Below, one piece after another: positions 1 to 4,651 of a stretch of 7,028 nt of DNA; the first letter of the stretch is position 1, and every line of letters begins with the position of its first letter. A program made the translations under genes and the position numbers. Below the pieces are notes generated by a model. The model saw nothing but the letters and a program-made list of their open reading frames with translations, had not been told where the DNA came from and did not search any database. The stretch spans positions 1 to 7,028 of the forward strand of contig URHE01000090.1 in NCBI GenBank assembly GCA_900547595.1. The letters are read 5' to 3'. This DNA is from an uncultured Desulfovibrio sp. GTDB lineage: Bacteria > Desulfobacterota > Desulfovibrionia > Desulfovibrionales > Desulfovibrionaceae.

Positions 1-422
1 GCCTTCCCCTGGGGCTGCGCGTCACGGGCGACGCGCTCTGGCGCGCGCTGGTGCCGGGCTGCGAGCCGGAACCGCCGGTGGACTATTATGGCAGTCTGCC
101 CCGATGCTACCGCGAGGCCGGCGCCATCCTCAACGTCACCAGTCTGCTCTTGCCGCACAGCCTGAGCCAGCGCCACTTCGACGTCTGGGCCGCCGGGGGG
201 CTGCTGCTGAGCGATGCCACACCGGGGCTGGACCTCTTTCCCCGCGAGCTCACGGCCCCCATCATCCTGCATTCCCCCGCCGAACTCGGGCCGCGCCTTG
301 CGGGCCTGCGCGCCGATCCGGCAGGGGCGCGGGAACTGCGCCGTGCCTGGCGCGAACAGCTGCGCGCCGGACATACCTACGGCCACAGGATCGCAACGAT
401 CCGCGAAAAAATCGACAACTGA
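1..422 (+). CDS. CgeB-like glycosyltransferase, C-terminal part (5' end outside window)
   Basis: The reading frame is open from base 3 (bases 1-2 finish a preceding codon) to TGA at 420-422, giving 139 visible residues. A GTG at 51 could serve as a start, but the frame stays open with sensible protein upstream of it, so the gene almost certainly begins outside the window. The visible part fits the C-terminal domain of CgeB-like, group-1 type glycosyltransferases (Glyco_trans_1_2 family). It has a DYYG motif, then LNVTS, then SQRHFDVWAAGG (bases 165-200), followed by LLLSDATPGLD and a basic helical tail ending in AGHTYGHR. In this fold such a segment helps bind the nucleotide-sugar donor. Members usually decorate surface glycans or glycoproteins, and the acceptor cannot be inferred. 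No convincing terminator follows the stop, so read-through towards sat is possible. The family call is by motif recall; the exact role is unknown. Confidence 0.78.
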   Translation, partial: LPLGLRVTGDALWRALVPGCEPEPPVDYYGSLPRCYREAGAILNVTSLLLPHSLSQRHFDVWAAGGLLLSDATPGLDLFPRELTAPIILHSPAELGPRLAGLRADPAGARELRRAWREQLRAGHTYGHRIATIREKIDN

Positions 423-537
423 AACGCCCCGCGCCCCGCTCTGAAAATCCCGCGCCAATCAAGGATATCCGGACACTTTGCTCCGCCTGTCCCCTGCGCA
501 TCCGCCAGGATTAAGCGCGAAAAGTTTTCAGAGGTGG

Positions 538-566
538 TTGACTTTTTGTTAGATTATTCACAAGAT
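538..566 (+). promoter_or_regulatory. Probable sigma-70 promoter of sat
   Basis: TTGACT at 538-543 matches the -35 consensus at five of six bases. CAAGAT at 561-566, after a 17-nt spacer, is a weaker -10 that keeps the important A2 and T6. It lies in a short AT-rich island within GC-rich DNA, as expected for a promoter. Transcription would start near 573, giving a leader of about 114 nt before the sat ATG. The weak -10 overlaps a Rex-like palindrome. The start site is inferred from spacing only. Confidence 0.6.
546..563. promoter_or_regulatory. Rex-like operator in the sat promoter
   Basis: The 18-bp sequence TTGTTAGATTATTCACAA is an imperfect palindrome. The right half TTCACAA is a perfect Rex half-site, and the left half TTGTTAG matches its mirror TTGTGAA at five of seven bases. 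Rex is the NADH-sensing repressor; its sites resemble TTGTGAA-N4-TTCACAA, and Rex repression of sat has been reported in Desulfovibrio vulgaris. The site fills the spacer and covers the first bases of the -10, so a bound repressor would block RNA polymerase. The match is read by eye; the assignment to Rex rests on consensus and gene context. Confidence 0.75.
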
Positions 567-614
567 GGTCGCGGAACCATTTCTGCAAGCGGCGCCTGAC
601 AAAGCGCCCTGAAC

Positions 615-650
615 CGCCCCGCCGGGCTGCCTGGGGGCAGCCGCCGGGCG
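615..650 (+). other. GC-rich stem-loop in the sat leader
   Basis: GGCTGCC (625-631) and GGCAGCC (636-642) form a perfect 7-bp stem with a TGGG loop. It is extended below an internal loop by CGCCC (615-619) pairing with GGGCG (646-650). GGGCG can alternatively pair with CGCCC at 656-660, giving a small competing hairpin closer to the ribosome site at 674-678. A third short stem, GGCGC 591-595 with GCGCC 604-608, lies upstream. No T-run follows, so this is not an intrinsic terminator. It may stabilise the sat mRNA or affect translation; the function is unproven. Confidence 0.45.
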
Positions 651-686
651 CGGGACGCCCAGAACCAAAACATGGAGGATTTCGCG

Positions 687-1958
687 ATGTCCAAACTGGT
701 ACCCCCGCATGGCGGCAAGGGTCTTGTGTGCTGCCTTCTGGAAGGCAAGGCCTTGGAAGATGAAAAGAAAAAGGCCGAGGGCCTGAAGAAGATCGAGATT
801 TCTTCCCGCGCCAAGGGCGACCTGATCATGATGGGCATTGGCGGTTTCTCGCCTCTGAACGGCTTCATGAAAAAGGCTGACTGGAAGAGCGTCTGCGAAA
901 AGATGCTGCTCACCGACGGCACCTTCTGGCCGGTGCCGGTGACGCTCGACATCTCCGCCGCCGACGCCAAGGAGATCAAGCCCGGCGAGGAAGTCGCCCT
1001 GGTCCGCAACGGCGAGATCATGGCGACCATGAAGGTCGAGGAAATCTACGAGATGACCGAAGACGACAAGAAGTGGGAATGCGAGCTGGTCTTCAAGGGC
1101 GAGGGCCCGGACTCCGAAAAATTCTGGGAAGTGGCCCCCAATGACCATCCCGGCGTCAAGATGGTGCTCGCGCAGAAAGAGTACAACATCGCCGGCCCGG
1201 TCAAGGTGCTCTCGCAGGGCGATTTCCCCGAACGCTTCCCCGGCGTCTACATGACCCCTGCCCAGCTCCGCGCCAAGCTCGACGAACGCGGCTGGCAGAA
1301 AGTGGCCGCGCTCCAGCTCCGCAACCCCATGCACCGCTCGCATGAATACCTCGCCAAGATCGGCATCGAAGTCTGCGACGGCGTGGTCATCCACTCCCTG
1401 GTGGGCTCGCTCAAGCCCGGCGACATCCCGGCCGAAGTGCGCGTGAAGTGCATCGACACCCTTGTGGACAACTACTTTGTCAAGGATTTCGTCATCCAGT
1501 CCGGCTACCCGCTCGACATGCGCTACGCCGGCCCGCGTGAAGCCCTGCTGCACGCCACCTTCCGCCAGAACTACGGCATCAACAACCTGCTCGTCGGCCG
1601 CGACCACGCGGGCGTGGGCGACTTCTACGGCATGTTCGAGGCCCAGGAGATCTTCCGCAAGATCCCCGTGCCCGCCGAGGAAGGCAAACGCCTGCTCTGC
1701 CAGCCGCTCAATATCGACTGGACCTTCTACTGCAAGAAGTGCGACGGCATGGCCTCCATGCGCACCTGCCCGCACGGCAAGGAAGACCGCGTCATCCTGT
1801 CCGGCACCAAGCTGCGCAAGATGCTCTCCGAAGGCGCGGATGTGCCGGATCATTTCGGGCGTCCCGAAGTGCTGGCCATTCTCCGCAAATACTATGAAGG
1901 TCTGACCGAAAAGGTCGAGATCAAGATGCAGCGCGCCGCTTCCGGCAGCACCATGTAA
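687..1958 (+). CDS. sat: Sulfate adenylyltransferase (ATP sulfurylase), dissimilatory type
   Basis: Makes adenosine 5'-phosphosulfate and pyrophosphate from ATP and sulfate in the cytoplasm, the activation step of dissimilatory sulfate reduction ahead of APS reductase. The protein has 423 residues, normal for the homo-oligomeric bacterial/archaeal family without a kinase domain. Visible motifs are QLRNPMHRSHE at 210-220 (the QxRNPxHxxH ATP/sulfate site), GRDHAG at 304-309, and SGTKLR at 372-377. A Cys/His cluster, C349-x2-C352-x8-C361-x-H363, matches the zinc/cobalt site described for Desulfovibrio ATP sulfurylases. The ATG at 687 is chosen over the in-frame ATG at 672 because GGAGG (674-678) sits 8 nt before 687, whereas 672 has no ribosome site. 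The gene appears monocistronic: it has its own promoter with a Rex-like operator and a strong terminator 38 nt after its stop. Frequent AAG and NNC codons suit a highly expressed gene. Confidence 0.98.
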   Translation: MSKLVPPHGGKGLVCCLLEGKALEDEKKKAEGLKKIEISSRAKGDLIMMGIGGFSPLNGFMKKADWKSVCEKMLLTDGTFWPVPVTLDISAADAKEIKPGEEVALVRNGEIMATMKVEEIYEMTEDDKKWECELVFKGEGPDSEKFWEVAPNDHPGVKMVLAQKEYNIAGPVKVLSQGDFPERFPGVYMTPAQLRAKLDERGWQKVAALQLRNPMHRSHEYLAKIGIEVCDGVVIHSLVGSLKPGDIPAEVRVKCIDTLVDNYFVKDFVIQSGYPLDMRYAGPREALLHATFRQNYGINNLLVGRDHAGVGDFYGMFEAQEIFRKIPVPAEEGKRLLCQPLNIDWTFYCKKCDGMASMRTCPHGKEDRVILSGTKLRKMLSEGADVPDHFGRPEVLAILRKYYEGLTEKVEIKMQRAASGSTM

Positions 1959-1995
1959 GACCGCGCCCGCGGCTTGCCGCGGGACGCATGCTCCC

Positions 1996-2022
1996 AGGGC
2001 GCCCGTCAGGGCGCCCTTTTTT
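1996..2022 (+). terminator. Intrinsic terminator of sat
   Basis: AGGGCGCCC (1996-2004) and GGGCGCCCT (2009-2017) form a perfect 9-bp stem with a four-base GTCA loop, running directly into six T residues (2017-2022). A second perfect stem just upstream, CCCGCGG (1966-1972) with CCGCGGG (1977-1983) around a CTTG loop, begins 7 nt after the sat stop and may protect the 3' end of the mRNA. It has no T-run of its own. Confidence 0.93.
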
Positions 2023-2059
2023 GTTGGGCGCCGCTGCCCACGATTCGGTTATTCCAAGT

Positions 2060-2106
2060 TCCGTCTGGAGCGAAGCGACAGACGGATGCTGGTGCCGGAA
2101 GCATCC
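2060..2106. repeat. Two overlapping inverted repeats
   Basis: The first is TCCGTCTG (2060-2067) with CAGACGGA (2079-2086), an 8-bp perfect stem around an 11-base loop. The second is GGATGCT (2084-2090) with AGCATCC (2100-2106), a 7-bp perfect stem around a 9-base loop. They share GGA at 2084-2086, so they cannot both form at full length in one strand. They sit immediately beside the long hairpin and are probably part of the same composite element. Confidence 0.65.
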
Positions 2107-2121
2107 TAAAAAATAAGAGTT

Positions 2122-2213
2122 TTCAGCGCTGGCAAGGAAGAGAAAAATTTTCGCGGGGAGTGTATTCAAGTACTCGACCAAGAAAATTTTTCTCTGACGC
2201 AGCCAGCGCTGAA
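2122..2213. repeat. Long 92-nt hairpin (two-part inverted repeat)
   Basis: The outer arms TTCAGCGCTGGC (2122-2133) and GCCAGCGCTGAA (2202-2213) pair over 12 bp without a mismatch. After a small internal loop (2134-2138 against 2196-2201) the inner arms AGAGAAAAATTTTC (2139-2152) and GAAAATTTTTCTCT (2182-2195) pair over 14 bp. The 29-base tip (2153-2181) has GAGT and ACTC able to pair around TATTCAAGTA. The mix of a GC-rich outer arm and an A/T inner arm is distinctive. It could be a dispersed REP/BIME-like or MITE-like repeat, a structured RNA, or a shared 3' end for the convergent transcripts. No flanking target duplication is visible. Confidence 0.8.
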
Positions 2214-2241
2214 GCCACCCGAAGGGCACGCCGCAGGCGCG

Positions 2242-2275
2242 TTTGCGTTGCCACGCGAAGCGCGGCTTACGCAAA
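2242..2275 (-). repeat. Compact 34-nt hairpin, better folded on the minus strand
   Basis: TTTGCGT (2242-2248) pairs with ACGCAAA (2269-2275) over 7 bp. Inside it, GCCACGC (2250-2256) faces GCGCGGC (2260-2266) around a three-base loop. Read on the minus strand the inner stem has six Watson-Crick pairs and one G-U pair; on the plus strand that position is an A-C mismatch. This asymmetry suggests the structure is used in RNA made from the minus strand, the direction of the aminotransferase transcript. It lies about 90 nt past that gene's stop. No T-run follows, so it is not a canonical terminator. Confidence 0.55.
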
Positions 2276-2364
2276 TGGACAGCAGCGCAAGGCTGTTTTT
2301 AACGGAGAATTTCGGCATTTCCCGCACAGCACAGACAATCACCAACGCAAAAGCAGAATAAAGC

Positions 2365-3315
2365 CTAGTACGGCGTGCCCGTGGCGAGCATGTGGGCCAG
2401 CAGCGCCTCCCTGAGCCAGCGCGCCACGGGGCCGGGCCGTCCCCGGTCCTCGCCGGCGCCCACCGGACGCCCGTCAAAGGCGGTCACGGCCACGCACAGC
2501 GTGGCGCTGGTAAAGAGCAGCAGCTCCCGCGCCTCGGCGATCTCGTCCCGGTGGATGGGCCCCTCCACCACGGGCATGCGCTCCGCCGCCAGCCTGAGCG
2601 CGGCCAGAAGGGTCGTGCCGGGCAGGATGCGCCTGATCTCCGGGCTGCGCAGGCGCCCCGCGGCATCCACCATGCCGATATTGGCAATGGCCGCCTCGCC
2701 CATGCGCCCGTCCTCCTCAAAGGTGACGGCCACATCCATGCCCTTGCGCCGGGCCTCCACAGCCATGAAGACATTGGGAAGATAATTGGTGTTCTTGATG
2801 CGCGCCAGGTATTCCTGCTTGGGCGGGATGGCGCTCGTAAAGGCCGTGAGCCCCTTCCGGTAATACTCCTCCGTGGGCAGGCGCGAGGCAAGCGCCACGA
2901 TATACAGGCCGGCCACCGGACACTCCGCGGGCGAAATGCCGAAACCGCCCGGCCCCCGGCTCAGGAATACCCGCAGGTCGCAATGGTCGCGGCCGCCCGC
3001 GCGGGCCACATCCAGGATACGCTCGCGGAGCTCCTCCCAGGGGCAGGGCGGAGTGAGGCTCAGGGCCGCCGCGCCCGCGCGCATGCGCGCCAGATGGGCA
3101 TCCAGGGCGAAAACACGCCGCTCGCGGCAGCAGATGCTTTCGAACAGGCCGTCGCCCCGGTGGCAGAGATGGTCGTCCAGCGGCACGAAGAGCAGGCGCG
3201 CATCCGTACAGATATGCCCCACGCGGTGGTCGTAGAAGGCGAGTATCCTGTCCGCGCCAGGCCTGGGCGCGGCCAGCAGGGCCTCCAGATAGACCTGCGG
3301 ATCGGACGTTTCCAT
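2365..3315 (-). CDS. Class IV PLP-dependent aminotransferase
   Basis: A 316-residue cytoplasmic fold-type IV PLP enzyme, the family of branched-chain aminotransferase (IlvE), D-amino acid transaminase and 4-amino-4-deoxychorismate lyase (PabC). Visible motifs are GDGLFES at 54-60, DAHLARM at 72-78 with an Arg expected to hold the PLP phosphate, the catalytic Lys at K174 in IKNTNYLPN, E207 in GEAAIANI near the cofactor pyridine nitrogen, and LPGTT at 231-235. The ATG at 3315 is chosen because GGGAG lies about 8 nt before it and because the longer frame to 3417 would run deep into asd. It begins 25 nt after the asd stop on the same strand, so the two are probably co-transcribed. The residues seen do not settle the substrate; IlvE-like, D-amino acid and PabC-like roles all remain open. 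No intrinsic terminator is obvious after the stop. Confidence 0.86.
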   Translation of the reverse strand: METSDPQVYLEALLAAPRPGADRILAFYDHRVGHICTDARLLFVPLDDHLCHRGDGLFESICCRERRVFALDAHLARMRAGAAALSLTPPCPWEELRERILDVARAGGRDHCDLRVFLSRGPGGFGISPAECPVAGLYIVALASRLPTEEYYRKGLTAFTSAIPPKQEYLARIKNTNYLPNVFMAVEARRKGMDVAVTFEEDGRMGEAAIANIGMVDAAGRLRSPEIRRILPGTTLLAALRLAAERMPVVEGPIHRDEIAEARELLLFTSATLCVAVTAFDGRPVGAGEDRGRPGPVARWLREALLAHMLATGTPY

Positions 3316-3340
3316 CTTCAGTCTCCCTGCGGCGGACGTC

Positions 3341-4387
3341 TCAGGCGGTGAACACCGTCCTGTCCGGCACGCGCACGAGGCCGCGGCGCACGAGTTCCTC
3401 GGCGATCTGCACGGCATTGAGCGCCGCGCCCTTGCGGACGTTGTCGGCCACGATCCACATGTTCAGCCCGTTGTCCACGGACTCGTCCTCGCGGATGCGG
3501 CCCACGAATACAGGGTCCTCGCCGATGCAGTCGGCGGGCATGGGATAGAGCAGCTCGCGCGGATTGTCGAACACGCGCACGCCCGGCGCCTGCGACAGCA
3601 GGATGCGCGCCTCCCTGGGCGTCATCTTCTTCGCCGTTTCCACATTGACGGCCTCGCCGTGGCAGAAAAAAACCGGCACGCGCACGCAGGTGGCCGTGAC
3701 CTTCACCGAGGGGTCGCCGAGGATCTTGACGGTCTCGTTGACCATCTTCATCTCTTCCTTGGTGTAGTCGTTTTCAAGAAAGACATCGATGTGCGGCAGG
3801 GCGTTGAACGCGATGCGGTACGGATAGACCCTGTTTTCCGGGTCGCGCCCGTTGAAGAGGTCGCGCACCTGGCGCTCCAGTTCCTCGATGCCCTTCTGGC
3901 CCGTGCCGGACACCGCCTGATAGGTGGCCACCACCACGCGCGTGATGCCCACCGCGTCATGGATGGGCTTGAGCGCCACCACCATCTGGATGGTGGAACA
4001 GTTGGGATTGGCGATGATGCCCGCATGCGCGTCCAGCGCGTCGGGATTCACTTCCGGCACCACCAGGGGGCAGCGCGGGTCCATGCGCCAGGCGGAGGAA
4101 TTGTCCACCACCACGCAGCCGGCGCCCGCGGCCAGCGGTGCGAACTTCTCCGAGGTGGACCCGCCGGCGGAAAACAGCGCAAGATCGATGCCCGCGAAGG
4201 AGTCCTCTTTCAATTCCTCCACCACGAGCTCGTCGTCGCCAAAGGGCACGCGGCTCCCGGCGGAACGGGCCGACGCGAACGCGCGCACGCGGGCCGCCGG
4301 AAAGGCCCGGTCATGGAGGGTCTTGAGCATTTCACGGCCCACGGCGCCAGTGGCGCCGACAACGGCGACGGTCAGATTCTCGCTCAT
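3341..4387 (-). CDS. asd: Aspartate-semialdehyde dehydrogenase
   Basis: Reduces L-aspartyl-4-phosphate to aspartate 4-semialdehyde with NADPH, at the branch leading to diaminopimelate/lysine, threonine and methionine. The protein has 348 residues, typical for the family. It opens with the dinucleotide-binding loop GATGAVG at 11-17. SAGG follows at 73-76, then the catalytic cysteine C130 in NPNCST, YQAVSGTGQKG at 156-166, and RVPVFFCHGE at 236-245 with R236 and the probable acid/base H243. A late NGLNMWIVADN-R-KGAALN segment (307 onward) is also characteristic. The start at 4387 is supported by AGGAGA about 12 nt upstream and by family-typical N-terminal sequence. The frame remains open far upstream, but there it is antisense to the epimerase gene and is not coding. 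It is first in a two-gene unit with the class IV aminotransferase. Confidence 0.97.
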   Translation of the reverse strand: MSENLTVAVVGATGAVGREMLKTLHDRAFPAARVRAFASARSAGSRVPFGDDELVVEELKEDSFAGIDLALFSAGGSTSEKFAPLAAGAGCVVVDNSSAWRMDPRCPLVVPEVNPDALDAHAGIIANPNCSTIQMVVALKPIHDAVGITRVVVATYQAVSGTGQKGIEELERQVRDLFNGRDPENRVYPYRIAFNALPHIDVFLENDYTKEEMKMVNETVKILGDPSVKVTATCVRVPVFFCHGEAVNVETAKKMTPREARILLSQAPGVRVFDNPRELLYPMPADCIGEDPVFVGRIREDESVDNGLNMWIVADNVRKGAALNAVQIAEELVRRGLVRVPDRTVFTA

Positions 4388-4424
4388 GGCGGTTTCGTTC
4401 TCCTTTCTGTGCTTCGCGCCGAAC

Positions 4425-4499
4425 GGCCCGCTGTTGCGGGCCCCGGCTGGTCTGGCCGCCCGCGGGGCATCCGGCGGCCCACGCCCCCCTGCCCCGCGG
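4425..4499 (-). other. Structured leader of the asd transcript: two GC-rich stem-loops
   Basis: CCGCGGGGCA (4460-4469) and TGCCCCGCGG (4490-4499) are perfect 10-bp inverted repeats around a 20-base loop that is G-rich in the asd RNA. Nearer the gene, GGCCCGC (4425-4431) and GCGGGCC (4436-4442) form a 7-bp stem around four bases. Both lie between the predicted transcription start near 4502 and the asd start codon. Neither has a T-run on the minus strand. The region is too short for, and does not resemble, a lysine riboswitch. Regulation by this leader is an inference. Confidence 0.5.
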
Positions 4500-4508
4500 A
4501 ACCGTTGG

Positions 4509-4537
4509 ACTATAGCCCCCGCCGAGGCAAAAGTGAA
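4509..4537 (-). promoter_or_regulatory. Probable sigma-70 promoter of asd
   Basis: On the minus strand TTCACT (4537-4532) serves as -35, matching four of six consensus bases. TATAGT (4514-4509) serves as -10, matching five of six, with exactly 17 nt between. This is the best promoter-like pair in the divergent gap. It predicts a start near 4502 and a leader of about 115 nt. Confidence 0.65.
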
Positions 4538-4651
4538 GCGGAGCGCGACACCAACGCCCCCGCGCCGGCGCCGGCGCTTGCTCCCGGACGGCATCTGGCA
4601 TACTCTCCCGGCAGCGGAGCGCGGCCGCGCCGCCGCCCCGGAGGAGACCGC
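4538..4651 (+). other. Upstream region of the epimerase gene; promoter unclear
   Basis: Very GC-rich, including short GCCGGC-type repeats around 4561-4576. The only promoter-like pair for the plus strand is TTGCTC (4578-4583) and CATACT (4599-4604) with a short 15-nt spacer, which is weak. GGAGGAG (4640-4646), 5 nt before the ATG at 4652, is a strong ribosome-binding site. Nothing else recognisable is present. Confidence 0.4.

Larger units (their letters stand above)
2023..2364. other. Non-coding space between convergent genes, rich in palindromes
   Basis: This 342-nt gap lies between the sat terminator and the stop of the aminotransferase gene on the other strand. It is visibly richer in A and T than the flanking genes. 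Open frames cross it on both strands, but none has a ribosome site or recognisable protein, and they follow the inverted repeats rather than codon bias. Bases 2060-2275 hold four strong hairpins, listed separately. Bases 2276-2364 hold only a weak 5-bp hairpin, ACAGC/GCTGT at 2279-2296, followed by five T. No clear intrinsic terminator for the minus-strand operon was found; one of the hairpins may serve that role. Confidence 0.7.

Noticed and set aside
51..53. GTG at 51 as the start of the glycosyltransferase gene
   Set aside because: The frame continues upstream with plausible protein sequence, and the conserved domain would be truncated at this start.
672..686. In-frame ATG at 672 as an earlier sat start
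   Set aside because: The GGAGG at 674-678 lies inside that extension and serves the ATG at 687; no ribosome site precedes 672.
558..1853. Long open frame (431 codons) on the minus strand across sat
   Set aside because: It is antisense to a certain gene, lacks recognisable domains, and arises from the codon bias of GC-rich sat.
2279..2300. Possible plus-strand terminator ACAGC/GCTGT followed by five T
   Set aside because: The stem is only 5 bp with an 8-base loop, and no gene ends just before it on that strand.
2224..2380. 10-bp inverted repeat GGGCACGCCG (2224-2233) / CGGCGTGCCC (2371-2380)
   Set aside because: Widely separated, the second arm lies inside the end of the aminotransferase gene, and 10-bp GC-rich matches can occur by chance.
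1974..2477. Open frames on both strands across the hairpin region
   Set aside because: No ribosome sites, no recognisable protein, and they run through inverted repeats, a terminator and into neighbouring genes.
2392..3351. 319-codon plus-strand frame over the aminotransferase gene
   Set aside because: Antisense shadow with no recognisable domain; the minus-strand frame has the catalytic Lys and other PLP motifs.
4561..4576. Short tandem GCCGGC-type repeat
   Set aside because: Brief simple-sequence run, ordinary in such GC-rich DNA.
4594..4612. Possible sigma-54 promoter around CTGGCATACT before the epimerase
   Set aside because: TGGCA is present but the required downstream GC element at the correct spacing is missing.
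3659..4651. Upstream extension of the epimerase frame, giving a 669-residue protein
   Set aside because: It is antisense to asd. The Rossmann N-terminus begins cleanly at the ATG at 4652 behind GGAGGAG.
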